A stretch of DNA of 13,685 nt from Candidatus Nanohalarchaeota archaeon (GCA_030594795.1 JAUVEK010000023.1:1-13685), one strand, 5' to 3'; positions 1 to 7,115 are shown, counted from the first letter of the stretch. The notes: generated by a model from the sequence alone, not told the origin. A program made the numbers and translations.

Positions 1-981
1 GCATGGTATAACCCCAATGACCTGACCACCCATGTCTTAACAGCCGGTGCAACCGGCACAGGCAAATCCGTATCCGCCTCTATCTTCGTTGAAGAAGCCC
101 TCAAAAAAGGAATTCCTACCATCGTCTTCGACCCCACAGTCCAGTGGACCGGCTTCGTAAGACCGTGCAAGGACAAGAACCTGCTCGACAGATACGATGA
201 ATTTGGAATCAAAAAAGAAGAAAAAAAATCATTTAGAGGTATGATACTTGAAGTGGAGAATCCTGATGTCAAAATAGAATTCAAAAAATACATGAACCCC
301 GGCGAGATTACAGTATTTACACTCAACAAACTAAAACCCGGTGAATACGACAAAGCAGTCGAAAGCATAGTAAACACAATATTCCATGAAAAATGGGAAG
401 AATCACCTGACCTGAAACTGCTCGTAGTCTTCGACGAGGTCCACAGGCTCCTTGAAAAGTACGGTGGCAAAGGCGGCTACATCGCACTTGAAAAAGCATG
501 CCGTGAATTCAGGAAATGGGGCATTGGCCTGATAATGTGCTCGCAGGTATCGTCAGACTTCAAGCAGGCAGTCCAAGGCAATATCCTCACAGAAATTCAG
601 CTCAACACCAAGTCAATGGAAGATATAAAGAAGATAGAAGAAAAATACGGAGCAGATTACGCAAAGCGCATCTCACGCGAAGCAATAGGTGTAGGCATGC
701 TCCAGAACCCAAAATACAACGACGGAAAACCATGGTTCATCCAGTTCAGGCCAACACTACACTCCCCGCACAAAATCCTTGAAGAGGAACTTGAACAATA
801 CAGGAAATTCGCCAAAACACTTGAAGAAATAGAAAGCAAAATAGAGACACTCAAAAAGACAAAAGACACATTCGACATCGAACTTGAACTGAAACTAGCC
901 AAGAACAAACTCAAAGAAGGACGGTTCAAGATGGCAGAAATATACATAAACTCACTAAAAGAAAACGTGAAGAGGATGTAA
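1..981 (+). CDS. HerA/VirB4-like membrane ATPase, 5'-truncated (paralog 1)
   Basis: The reading frame is open from base 1 without a start, so the 326 residues here are the C-terminal part of a longer protein. A Walker A motif (AGATGTGKS, residues 15-23, Lys22) and a Walker B motif (VVFDEVHRL, Asp145-Glu146) identify a P-loop ATPase of the HerA/VirB4/FtsK group (DUF87-like). Members of this group usually move DNA or protein through hexameric rings. The C-terminus is a charged helical region (about residues 265-326). The protein aligns almost residue for residue with the ATPase domain of the next gene, which begins directly after this stop codon, so the missing N-terminus probably also held a signal peptide, an outer domain and a membrane helix; that part is inference. 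The ATG at 241 is internal, because Walker A lies upstream of it. Family membership is confident; the substrate is unknown. Confidence 0.85.
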   Translation, partial: AWYNPNDLTTHVLTAGATGTGKSVSASIFVEEALKKGIPTIVFDPTVQWTGFVRPCKDKNLLDRYDEFGIKKEEKKSFRGMILEVENPDVKIEFKKYMNPGEITVFTLNKLKPGEYDKAVESIVNTIFHEKWEESPDLKLLVVFDEVHRLLEKYGGKGGYIALEKACREFRKWGIGLIMCSQVSSDFKQAVQGNILTEIQLNTKSMEDIKKIEEKYGADYAKRISREAIGVGMLQNPKYNDGKPWFIQFRPTLHSPHKILEEELEQYRKFAKTLEEIESKIETLKKTKDTFDIELELKLAKNKLKEGRFKMAEIYINSLKENVKRM

Positions 982-2637
982 TTGAAGCAGCCACAATCGA
1001 TACACAGCCAAAGAAAAAACAAAACGGCATTTATGCCAGTACTGATAGCCATAGGGCTATTGCTGATATTGTGTCCTATAACCCACTGCCAGGGTCTGAA
1101 TCCAGAGCCGCTGCTCAATATCAATCTTAACACCCTTTCAAAAGAGACAACACCTCAAGGCATTCTTAAAGCGCATATATCCATACTAAACGTATACGAC
1201 CCGAAAGACATCAACATCACAATGATTTACCACATAAAAACAGCAAACAACGAACCACGCTACAACGAAACAGAACCAACAAACATAAAAGGTCCGACAA
1301 AATCATACATAAAAGAAATCTCACTGGAAAATATAACAAACCTCACCGCAGGCAACTATTATCTTCTCGCGATAGTGCAATACGAAAGCAACAACATCAC
1401 AAAAACGGCACGCGCATCCTCCACCTTCCGCGTACATATCCCATTCTGGACCCCGGAAAAAACAAAAATTGCCATTGGAATCATTGCAGTATTATCTCTG
1501 CTGATAACAACGTATTACACATACCGCTGGTACAAAAAGCGCAAACTTGAAAAGGCGCGATACCTCTTCCCAATGAACTACAAAAAACTGCCGCACAAAG
1601 ACGATAGATCACTGTGGCTTGGGAAAATAGCAGAAACAGATATAAAAGCATGGTACAGCCCGGAAGACATGACTACTCACATCTTAACAGCCGGCGCAAC
1701 AGGCACCGGCAAATCTGTATCATCTTCAATCTTCGTTGAAGAAGCACTGAAAAAAGGAATTCCTGCAGTAGTATTCGACCCGACAGTCCAGTGGACCGGC
1801 TTCGTAAGAGCCTGCAAGGACCCGAACCTGCTGGGCAAATACAGGGAATTCAATATGAAAAAAGAAGAAGCCCGACCTTTCCGCGGACTAATATACGATG
1901 TAGAGACACCGGACATAAAAATACAGTTCAAAAAATACATGAATCCAGGTGAAATCACAGTATTCTGTCTGGCAAAACTAAAACCCGGTGAATACGACAA
2001 AGCAGTCGAAAACATTGTAAACACAATATTCCACGAAAAATGGGAAGAATCAACAGACCTGAAACTGATCGTAGTATTTGACGAAGTCCACCGGCTCCTC
2101 GAAAAATACGGCGGCAAAGGTGGATACATCGCACTCGAAAAAGCATGCCGTGAATTCAGAAAATGGGGCATCGGTCTGATAATGTGCTCGCAGGTTTCAA
2201 CTGACTTCAAAGAAGCAGTTCAGGGAAACATCTTAACAGAGATTCAACTCAACACCAAATCAATGGAAGACATAAGAAAAATCGAGCAAAAATACGGCAA
2301 AGACTTTGCCAGGCGCATATCACGCGAGGCAGTGGGCGTCGGCATGGTCCAGAACCCGAAATACAATGACGGAAAACCATGGTTCATCCAGTTCAGGCCG
2401 ACCCTGCACTCCCCGCACAAAATCACAGAAGAAGAACTTGAGCAATACAAAAGTTTCGCAACAACACTTGACAAAATCGAAAACAAGATACAAAAAGCAA
2501 AAAAACATGGCACAGACACTTTTGACATTGAGCTTGAGTTGAAACTCGCAAAAAACAAACTCAAAGAGGGCCGGTTCAAAATGGCGGAAATCTACATCTC
2601 ATCACTAAAAGATCGCTTAAGAACATGGAAAATATAA
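982..2637 (+). CDS. HerA/VirB4-like membrane-anchored ATPase (paralog 2)
   Basis: This protein has 551 residues. A basic N-terminus leads into a hydrophobic signal sequence (about 16-36). A predicted extracytoplasmic beta-rich domain (about 38-155) follows, with five N-X-T sequons at Asn78, 95, 117, 120 and 138. Then come a membrane helix (about 163-181), a basic stop-transfer segment (YKKRKLEK) and a cytoplasmic ATPase with Walker A (GATGTGKS, Lys244) and Walker B (IVVFDEVHRL, Asp367-Glu368). The end is a charged helical hairpin. The family is ATP-driven DNA or protein translocases of the HerA/VirB4 type. I chose TTG 982 because GAGG at 972-975 precedes it by 6 nt and it supplies the basic n-region; ATG 1033 would begin inside the hydrophobic core. 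It starts with no gap after its paralog, so the two are almost certainly cotranscribed and translationally coupled. A defined partner or substrate is not evident. Confidence 0.85.
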   Translation: MKQPQSIHSQRKNKTAFMPVLIAIGLLLILCPITHCQGLNPEPLLNINLNTLSKETTPQGILKAHISILNVYDPKDINITMIYHIKTANNEPRYNETEPTNIKGPTKSYIKEISLENITNLTAGNYYLLAIVQYESNNITKTARASSTFRVHIPFWTPEKTKIAIGIIAVLSLLITTYYTYRWYKKRKLEKARYLFPMNYKKLPHKDDRSLWLGKIAETDIKAWYSPEDMTTHILTAGATGTGKSVSSSIFVEEALKKGIPAVVFDPTVQWTGFVRACKDPNLLGKYREFNMKKEEARPFRGLIYDVETPDIKIQFKKYMNPGEITVFCLAKLKPGEYDKAVENIVNTIFHEKWEESTDLKLIVVFDEVHRLLEKYGGKGGYIALEKACREFRKWGIGLIMCSQVSTDFKEAVQGNILTEIQLNTKSMEDIRKIEQKYGKDFARRISREAVGVGMVQNPKYNDGKPWFIQFRPTLHSPHKITEEELEQYKSFATTLDKIENKIQKAKKHGTDTFDIELELKLAKNKLKEGRFKMAEIYISSLKDRLRTWKI

Positions 2638-2653
2638 ACAAACACAACAACAT

Positions 2654-2664
2654 GATATATATAC
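2654..2664 (+). promoter_or_regulatory. TATA box for the coiled-coil gene
   Basis: An alternating TA run (TATATATA, 2656-2663) lies about 35-40 nt upstream of the TTG start at 2698. An archaeal TATA box here would place transcription start near 2683, giving a leader of about 15 nt that carries the Shine-Dalgarno site. It suggests the coiled-coil gene can be transcribed apart from the ATPases. Confidence 0.45.
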
Positions 2665-2688
2665 TAATAACAACCATATAATACAAAT

Positions 2689-2700
2689 GGTGATAACTTG
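2689..2700 (+). promoter_or_regulatory. Shine-Dalgarno GGTGAT before a TTG start
   Basis: GGTGAT (2689-2694) is a full match to the archaeal anti-Shine-Dalgarno complement and stands 3 nt before TTG 2698. It is the reason for choosing a TTG start for the coiled-coil protein. Confidence 0.7.
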
Positions 2701-4425
2701 CCTGAAAATAAAAAAGAGACAGAAATCCCTCCACCCTCAGACACAACAGACCAGAACGCAAAAAAAGAGTCAGAAGACACAAAAAAAGACAAACCCATTA
2801 AATCTGAAGACAACGCATTCTCACAAGAAGAAATGAAAAATCTCGAAAACAAAGAATCCAAAGTCAAAACCAACTTAGTTGGCAGAATATTCAAAAAAAA
2901 GGTAAAACCACCTGCTGAAGAAACAAACAAAGATAAAAACAAAGTAAATCTTATCAGCAGCAACACAGACACTCCCGAAAACGAAATAAAAACCCTGAAA
3001 AAAGACCTGACAGGCGCAACCTCGCGTCTTGACAACATGTCAATAACAGTCGAAAAACTTGAAGGCAAAATGGAAAACGAACGCGCTGTAGCCACAGGAA
3101 TAGAAGAACGAATATCACGACTCACCGAAGAGATCGGCGAGTTGCGTTCAATGATTCTCGACAGGGAACGGGGATTCAATGAGATAGAAACAGGCTTCAA
3201 AAAAATAGAAGCCATGGCCGAAGAAATGCAGCCAGAGATAATCAAAAAGAACCTTGACAGAAAAGAGCGAGACATAATACAGATCTCAGTCCAAATGGAG
3301 AAATTTGATGCCATTGTTTCTGAAACAAACAGGCAGATAAAATTATTCCGTGAACAGATGGACAAAATAAAAAGTCTGGATAACCTGCTGAAAGTTTCAA
3401 AAGATATTGAAAAAAACATATCAAAAATAAAAGACACTGAAAGATACACCGGTCGTATGGCTGCAAAAACAGAAGAATTATTCACAGAACTCGACAAAAG
3501 GATTACGCAATTCGCAACCCAGTCCTCAAAAATAGACAGTCTTGACGAACTAACAAAAGAGCTGATGGAATCATTCGACAAAAGCGAAGTAAAACTAAAA
3601 GAAGCAGTATTCAGAGAAGACCTGGAAAAACTCAAACAATCAATAACAACTTCGAACCAGGAAAGCAGGAATTCAGAACTTTCAAGCATAAACTCCGGGT
3701 TCTCATCCCTGCAAGACAACTTCAACAAACTAAAAATCCAGTTTGAACTTCTGGATATCAACCCATCAACAACCGAAAGTACCAAAACAGATACAACCCA
3801 AAATACACCACAAAAAGTCACTGGACAACCATCAGAAGAACTACCATCTATAGACAATATAATATACGACAAAAAATTAAGCGAATTAAGAAAAGAAATA
3901 GAAGAGCAAAACAAAAAGAACGTATCAGAAATAGCCAATCTTCTCTCTATAACGCAAAAAAATGAGCAAGCCTACAAAGAGGAAATTGAAAACCTCAACC
4001 ATAAAATAAACAAAAAAACAAACGAAATCACAAACGTAGAACATGGATATATGAAAGACAACATCAATGGACTGAGACAGCCACCACCTAAAGATTCAAC
4101 AGACACAAATGCCCGCGCTATAAGACTCAATCAAAACATTCCACCTGAAAATGCATTTTTAAATGAAGACATCAACACGCAACCATTATACCTAAACGCC
4201 ACACCGTTCTACGACCATGACCTGCGCCTCAACAAATTAATTCGCCTTATAGACAAAACAGAAGTATCCCTAAAGAACAACAACATTGAGGACGCAAAAA
4301 AAGCATATAATGACCTCGTTTCAGCATATAACACAGTCCATAAAAAAGTCCCCCAACCCCAGATTGAAGAGATAGATGTTCTCATCGAGCAACTAAACAA
4401 TAAATTAAAAAATCACACAACATAA
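2698..4425 (+). CDS. Large coiled-coil protein, function unknown
   Basis: I do not recognise this 575-residue protein. It is very hydrophilic, with no signal peptide or membrane segment. Residues 1-95 are charged and probably disordered (PPP near the start, many Lys and Glu). Residues of about 96-355 show heptad-like spacing of Leu, Ile and Met typical of long coiled coils. Residues of about 357-385 are a Thr/Gln/Ser/Pro-rich linker, followed by a second coiled coil (about 392-450). The last 75 residues form a predicted helical hairpin (KLIRLIDKTEVSLKNNNIED region) resembling the ATPase C-terminus in pattern. The TTG start is fixed by GGTGAT 3 nt upstream. It follows the ATPase pair by 60 nt, has its own TATA box, and could be a scaffold for that machine; this is inference. 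SMC-like or chemoreceptor-like identity is unlikely, since no ATPase head or membrane part is present. Confidence 0.8.
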   Translation: MPENKKETEIPPPSDTTDQNAKKESEDTKKDKPIKSEDNAFSQEEMKNLENKESKVKTNLVGRIFKKKVKPPAEETNKDKNKVNLISSNTDTPENEIKTLKKDLTGATSRLDNMSITVEKLEGKMENERAVATGIEERISRLTEEIGELRSMILDRERGFNEIETGFKKIEAMAEEMQPEIIKKNLDRKERDIIQISVQMEKFDAIVSETNRQIKLFREQMDKIKSLDNLLKVSKDIEKNISKIKDTERYTGRMAAKTEELFTELDKRITQFATQSSKIDSLDELTKELMESFDKSEVKLKEAVFREDLEKLKQSITTSNQESRNSELSSINSGFSSLQDNFNKLKIQFELLDINPSTTESTKTDTTQNTPQKVTGQPSEELPSIDNIIYDKKLSELRKEIEEQNKKNVSEIANLLSITQKNEQAYKEEIENLNHKINKKTNEITNVEHGYMKDNINGLRQPPPKDSTDTNARAIRLNQNIPPENAFLNEDINTQPLYLNATPFYDHDLRLNKLIRLIDKTEVSLKNNNIEDAKKAYNDLVSAYNTVHKKVPQPQIEEIDVLIEQLNNKLKNHTT

Positions 4426-4574
4426 AAAAATTCAAACCATACCATACAATCTTCTCTTGCAAAAAAGAACAGATACACACAGATAAACTCAAAAGACTTG
4501 ATATTCATATTATAGTTAAGGTCGTTACTAAATGGACAAACTTAACCAAAAACCAAGAGACGTTAACTATCCGG

Positions 4575-4725
4575 ACCAATCAAAGATTGGTTGGATTTTC
4601 GAAATGTTCACCCATTTCGAATTTCGAAAATTGGAAATTTGGTACAAATTTTCAAAATCATAAAAATCACAAAGTGATTTTTAATGATATGGAAAAGTCA
4701 TATCGTCCAAAAAGTTATGACTTTT
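4575..4725. repeat. Palindrome-dense block: five back-to-back hairpins
   Basis: Five inverted repeats follow one another. A: ACCAATC (4575-4581), loop AAA, GATTGGT (4585-4591). B: TTCGAAATG (4598-4606), 6-nt loop, CATTTCGAA (4613-4621). C: 4631-4641 with 4645-4655, 11 pairs including one G-T, loop GTA. D: TAAAAATCAC (4661-4670), loop AAA, GTGATTTTTA (4674-4683), extended by four pairs beyond a bulged A at 4684. E: AAAAGTCATA (4693-4702), 13-nt loop, TATGACTTTT (4716-4725). The block is richer in T than the flanking genes. It may be a structured RNA, a mobile palindromic element, or a terminator cluster for the coiled-coil gene (hairpin D contains TTTTT). I do not recognise a named family. Confidence 0.7.
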
Positions 4726-4745
4726 ACTATAACCCAACACGAACA

Positions 4746-4754
4746 CATATAATA
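4746..4754 (+). promoter_or_regulatory. TATA box for rtcB
   Basis: CATATAATA lies about 45-50 nt before the rtcB ATG. An archaeal promoter here would start transcription near 4776 and give a short leader containing the GGTGA ribosome binding site at 4790-4794. Confidence 0.4.
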
Positions 4755-4798
4755 CTAAAATACAAATAAAGAAAAAGAACTACTCAAAAGGTGAAAAC

Positions 4799-6235
4799 AT
4801 GCCTGAAATCAAAATCAAAAAAATAAAAGAAAACATCTGGGAAATACCACAAACAGGACAAATGCGCGTCCCTGCAAAAATATACGCATCAGACAAACTT
4901 ATGGAAAAAATCAAACTCGACAAAACAACAGAACAGGCAAGAAACGTAGCATGCCTGAAAGGAATCCAGACCCACTCACTAGCCATGCCCGACGCCCACC
5001 AGGGATACGGATTCTCAATCGGCGGCGTAGCCGCATTCGACCTTGAAGAAGGCATAATCAGCCCCGGCGGCGTAGGGTATGACATAAATTGTGGCGTCCG
5101 CGCAATGACAACGAACCTCAAAGAATCAGACATCAAAGGCAAAGAACAGCAATTATTAAACATACTCTTCTCAAACATCCCGTCAGGCCTCGGAAGCAAA
5201 GGCCGCATCAGGGTAGACAAAAGCGAACTACGGGAAGTCATAGAAAACGGCGCAAAATGGGCAATAAAAAACAACTACGGCACAAAAAATGACCTTGACC
5301 ATACAGAAGAATACGGCCACCTGAAATCAGACCACGAGACAATATCAGAAGAAGCAATAAAAAGAGGCTTGCCCCAGCTCGGCTCATTAGGATCCGGCAA
5401 CCACTTTCTCGAATTCCAGAAAGTAGAAAAAATCTATGACGAAAAAACCGCAAAATCATTCGGCATCACAAGTACCGGCCAGATAACAATCATGATACAC
5501 TGCGGGTCGCGCGGCCTTGGCCATCAGGTAGCATCAGACTACATAAGAGCAATGGAAAAAGAGTATGGCTACAAAGACCTTCCCGACAGGGAACTGATAA
5601 ACGCCCCAATACAATCAGAACTCGGCCAGAAATACCTCAAAGCCATGAGCGGCGCAGCCAACTACGCATGGGCAAACCGCCAGATGATAATGCACTGGGT
5701 CCGCGAAAGCTTCGCAAAAATATTCAACACAACCCCTGAGGATCTGGAAATGAACCTCATCTACGACGTAGCCCACAACATAGCAAAAATCGAAAAACAC
5801 GAGATAGGCAGCACAACAAAACAAGTCTGCATCCACCGCAAAGGCGCAACCCGCTCATTCGGCCCGGGGAGGGAAGAGCTCCCCGAAGTCTACCAAAAAA
5901 CAGGCCAGCCCGTAATCATCCCAGGCTCAATGGGCACCTCATCCTACATTCTTGTCGGCACAAAAACCGCAGAACAAATCAGCTTTGGCTCAACAGCCCA
6001 CGGCGCAGGAAGAGTCATGTCAAGATTCAAGGCCCAAAAGATATTCAGGGGCGAAAAAGTAAAACAGGATTTGGCAAAAGACGGCATCTCAGTGAAGAGC
6101 GCATCCTGGAAAGGCCTTGCAGAAGAAGCGCCTGGGGTCTACAAAGACATAGACGAAGTAGTAAAAGTAAGCCATGAGCTGGGCATAGGCAACCTCGTGG
6201 CAAAAGTAAAACCCCTCGGCGTAATAAAAGGCTGA
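4799..6235 (+). CDS. rtcB: RNA-splicing ligase RtcB (tRNA-splicing ligase)
   Basis: RtcB joins 2',3'-cyclic phosphate and 5'-hydroxyl RNA ends using GTP and Mn2+, sealing tRNA halves after intron removal and possibly repairing cleaved RNA. The length, 478 residues, is normal for the family. Visible motifs in order are DAHQGYGFSIGG, GVGYDINCGVRAM (Asp95 and Cys98, metal ligands), GSGNHFLEF (His202), HCGSRGLGHQ (His234), a conserved NAPIQSELGQKYL segment, YDVAHNIAK (His326), RKGATRSFGPG, PGSMGTSSY and STAHGAGR (His401, the position of the guanylated histidine). All catalytic residues are present and there is no intein insertion. The ATG is preceded by GGTGA (4790-4794), 4 nt away. No archease gene is beside it. 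It appears to be a single-gene unit with its own promoter. Confidence 0.97.
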   Translation: MPEIKIKKIKENIWEIPQTGQMRVPAKIYASDKLMEKIKLDKTTEQARNVACLKGIQTHSLAMPDAHQGYGFSIGGVAAFDLEEGIISPGGVGYDINCGVRAMTTNLKESDIKGKEQQLLNILFSNIPSGLGSKGRIRVDKSELREVIENGAKWAIKNNYGTKNDLDHTEEYGHLKSDHETISEEAIKRGLPQLGSLGSGNHFLEFQKVEKIYDEKTAKSFGITSTGQITIMIHCGSRGLGHQVASDYIRAMEKEYGYKDLPDRELINAPIQSELGQKYLKAMSGAANYAWANRQMIMHWVRESFAKIFNTTPEDLEMNLIYDVAHNIAKIEKHEIGSTTKQVCIHRKGATRSFGPGREELPEVYQKTGQPVIIPGSMGTSSYILVGTKTAEQISFGSTAHGAGRVMSRFKAQKIFRGEKVKQDLAKDGISVKSASWKGLAEEAPGVYKDIDEVVKVSHELGIGNLVAKVKPLGVIKG

Positions 6236-6268
6236 CTCATGACAAAAACAACAATTTCTGATGAAGCA

Positions 6269-6277
6269 TTTATATAA
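6269..6277 (+). promoter_or_regulatory. Candidate TATA box downstream of rtcB
   Basis: TTTATATAA is a good archaeal TATA box 34 nt after the rtcB stop. It could drive the MNT/HEPN pair with a long leader. It would place transcription start near 6297, where an ATG opens a 36-codon frame (6297-6407, peptide beginning MRIFLIDIKEC). That tiny frame is not supported otherwise. Confidence 0.35.
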
Positions 6278-6393
6278 AATGAAATTCAATGAATTCATGC
6301 GCATTTTCTTAATTGACATCAAAGAATGCATAGAAAAGCGCGCAAAAATGGCGAGATTGAGCGACTCAGTACCAAACTCATTGACATGGAAAG

Positions 6394-6402
6394 CATATAT
6401 AG
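6394..6402 (+). promoter_or_regulatory. Candidate TATA box for mntA-hepT
   Basis: CATATATAG lies about 35-40 nt before the ATG of the nucleotidyltransferase gene and would place transcription start near 6423. The leader would be about 10-15 nt and carry GTGA at 6427-6430 as ribosome binding site. Confidence 0.4.
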
Positions 6403-6435
6403 TGTAAAGTATAATACAATTGCGATGTGAGTAAA

Positions 6436-6738
6436 ATGCAAGAAAAGAAAATTAGTGATCAGAATTTAAGAGAATTAAAGAAAGTTGTAGTTCCAATACT
6501 CAAACGCAATGGTGTTGTAAAGGCAGGAATATTCGGGTCCTATGCGCGAGGTGAAGCAAAAAAGGACAGTGATATTGATATTTTGATTGAACCTCCAAAA
6601 GGCATTGGATTTGGATTTATTGGCATTCAATTGGAACTTGAAGATAAATTAAAGAAAAAAGTGGATTTGTTAAGTTACAGGGCAATTCATCCTCTGTTAA
6701 AAGAAAGAATCTTGAGGGAAGAGGCAAAGATAATATGA
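6436..6738 (+). CDS. mntA: MNT-domain nucleotidyltransferase antitoxin (MntA family)
   Basis: This 100-residue protein is a minimal nucleotidyltransferase. It has the GSX10DXD motif of MntA antitoxins: Gly34-Ser35, then Asp46 and Asp48 (FGSYARGEAKKDSDIDIL), with a likely third acidic residue at Asp77. In studied MntA/HepT pairs (type VII toxin-antitoxin) the enzyme AMPylates a tyrosine of the HEPN toxin and silences it. The next gene is that HEPN partner and overlaps the stop codon (ATGA), so the two are translationally coupled. I chose ATG 6436 because GTGA at 6427-6430 fits as ribosome binding site; GTG 6427 would add three residues. The frame is much richer in T and in TTA/TTG leucine codons than the genes on either side, suggesting acquisition by transfer. 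Confidence 0.9.
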   Translation: MQEKKISDQNLRELKKVVVPILKRNGVVKAGIFGSYARGEAKKDSDIDILIEPPKGIGFGFIGIQLELEDKLKKKVDLLSYRAIHPLLKERILREEAKII

Positions 6739-7115
6739 ATAAGAAAGACCATTTAATTTTCTTGGAACATATTTTGGAAAGCATAAAAGACATTGAATCT
6801 TATTCTAAAGGGATTTCTAAAAACAGGTTTTTCAAAGATAAGCAATTACAGGATGCAATTGTTAGAAGAATTGAGATAATTGGTGAAGCCGTCAGGAATA
6901 TTCCAGATGACGTGAAAAATAAATATGCAACTATTTCCTGGAAAGAGATAGTTGGAACCAGAGATATTTTTATTCACCATTATTTTGGGATTGATCTGGA
7001 AATTGTCTGGAGTATTGTTAAAAACGATTTGCCTGACCTCAAAAAGAAAATTAGAACTGTCCTGGAAGACATCGAAAAAACGAGGAATGAAAAGCGCCCA
7101 AAAAACACACCTTAA
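6735..7115 (+). CDS. hepT: HEPN-domain toxin (HepT family ribonuclease)
   Basis: This 126-residue helical protein belongs to the HepT/DUF86 group. The family hallmark RX4HXY is intact: Arg76, His81 and Tyr83 in RDIFIHHY, and the RRIEIIGEAVRNIP segment (44-57) is typical. HEPN toxins of this group cleave RNA, and the tyrosine of the motif is the one modified by the MNT partner. All key residues are present, so the toxin is probably functional rather than decayed. It overlaps mntA by 4 nt. Like its partner it is unusually T-rich. A perfect 7-bp inverted repeat spans its stop codon (7107-7130). Function in stress response or phage defence is inferred from the family, not shown here. Confidence 0.9.
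   Translation: MNKKDHLIFLEHILESIKDIESYSKGISKNRFFKDKQLQDAIVRRIEIIGEAVRNIPDDVKNKYATISWKEIVGTRDIFIHHYFGIDLEIVWSIVKNDLPDLKKKIRTVLEDIEKTRNEKRPKNTP

Larger units (their letters stand above)
4426..4798 (+). other. Gene-poor intergenic region between coiled-coil gene and rtcB
   Basis: I see no convincing gene in these 373 bases. Positions 4426-4510 are A/C-rich without evident structure. A 6-bp inverted repeat GTTAAG (4515-4520)/CTTAAC (4541-4546) follows, with an inner GTC/GAC pairing. From 4575 to 4725 nearly every base can be placed in one of five consecutive hairpins, listed separately. The rtcB promoter and ribosome binding site occupy the last 50 bases. A 60-codon frame (4587-4769) runs through the hairpins but lacks a ribosome binding site and protein-like features. 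Confidence 0.6.

Noticed and set aside
241..981. ATG 241 as the start of the first ATPase
   Set aside because: The frame is open to base 1 and encodes a full Walker A motif upstream, so this ATG is internal.
657..1133. 158-codon antisense frame spanning the ATPase junction
   Set aside because: It overlaps two clearly coding ATPase genes and has Ser/Phe/Leu-rich content typical of antisense shadows here.
2664..3938. 424-codon antisense frame opposite the coiled-coil gene
   Set aside because: It is almost only Ser, Phe, Leu and Val, the reverse complement of a Lys/Glu-rich frame on a T-poor strand, with no ribosome binding site or recognisable domain.
4656..4688. Hairpin D as a bacterial-type terminator
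   Set aside because: The stem is AT-rich and its T-run is part of the stem. Archaeal termination depends mainly on T-runs, so I only note it as possible.
4587..4769. 60-codon frame through the hairpin block
   Set aside because: No GGTG-type ribosome binding site precedes it, it starts inside a hairpin arm, and its sequence is dictated by the palindromes. It could still be read in a mobile palindromic element.
4799..6235. Intein in RtcB, as found in some archaeal homologs
   Set aside because: Length is standard and all motifs are continuous.
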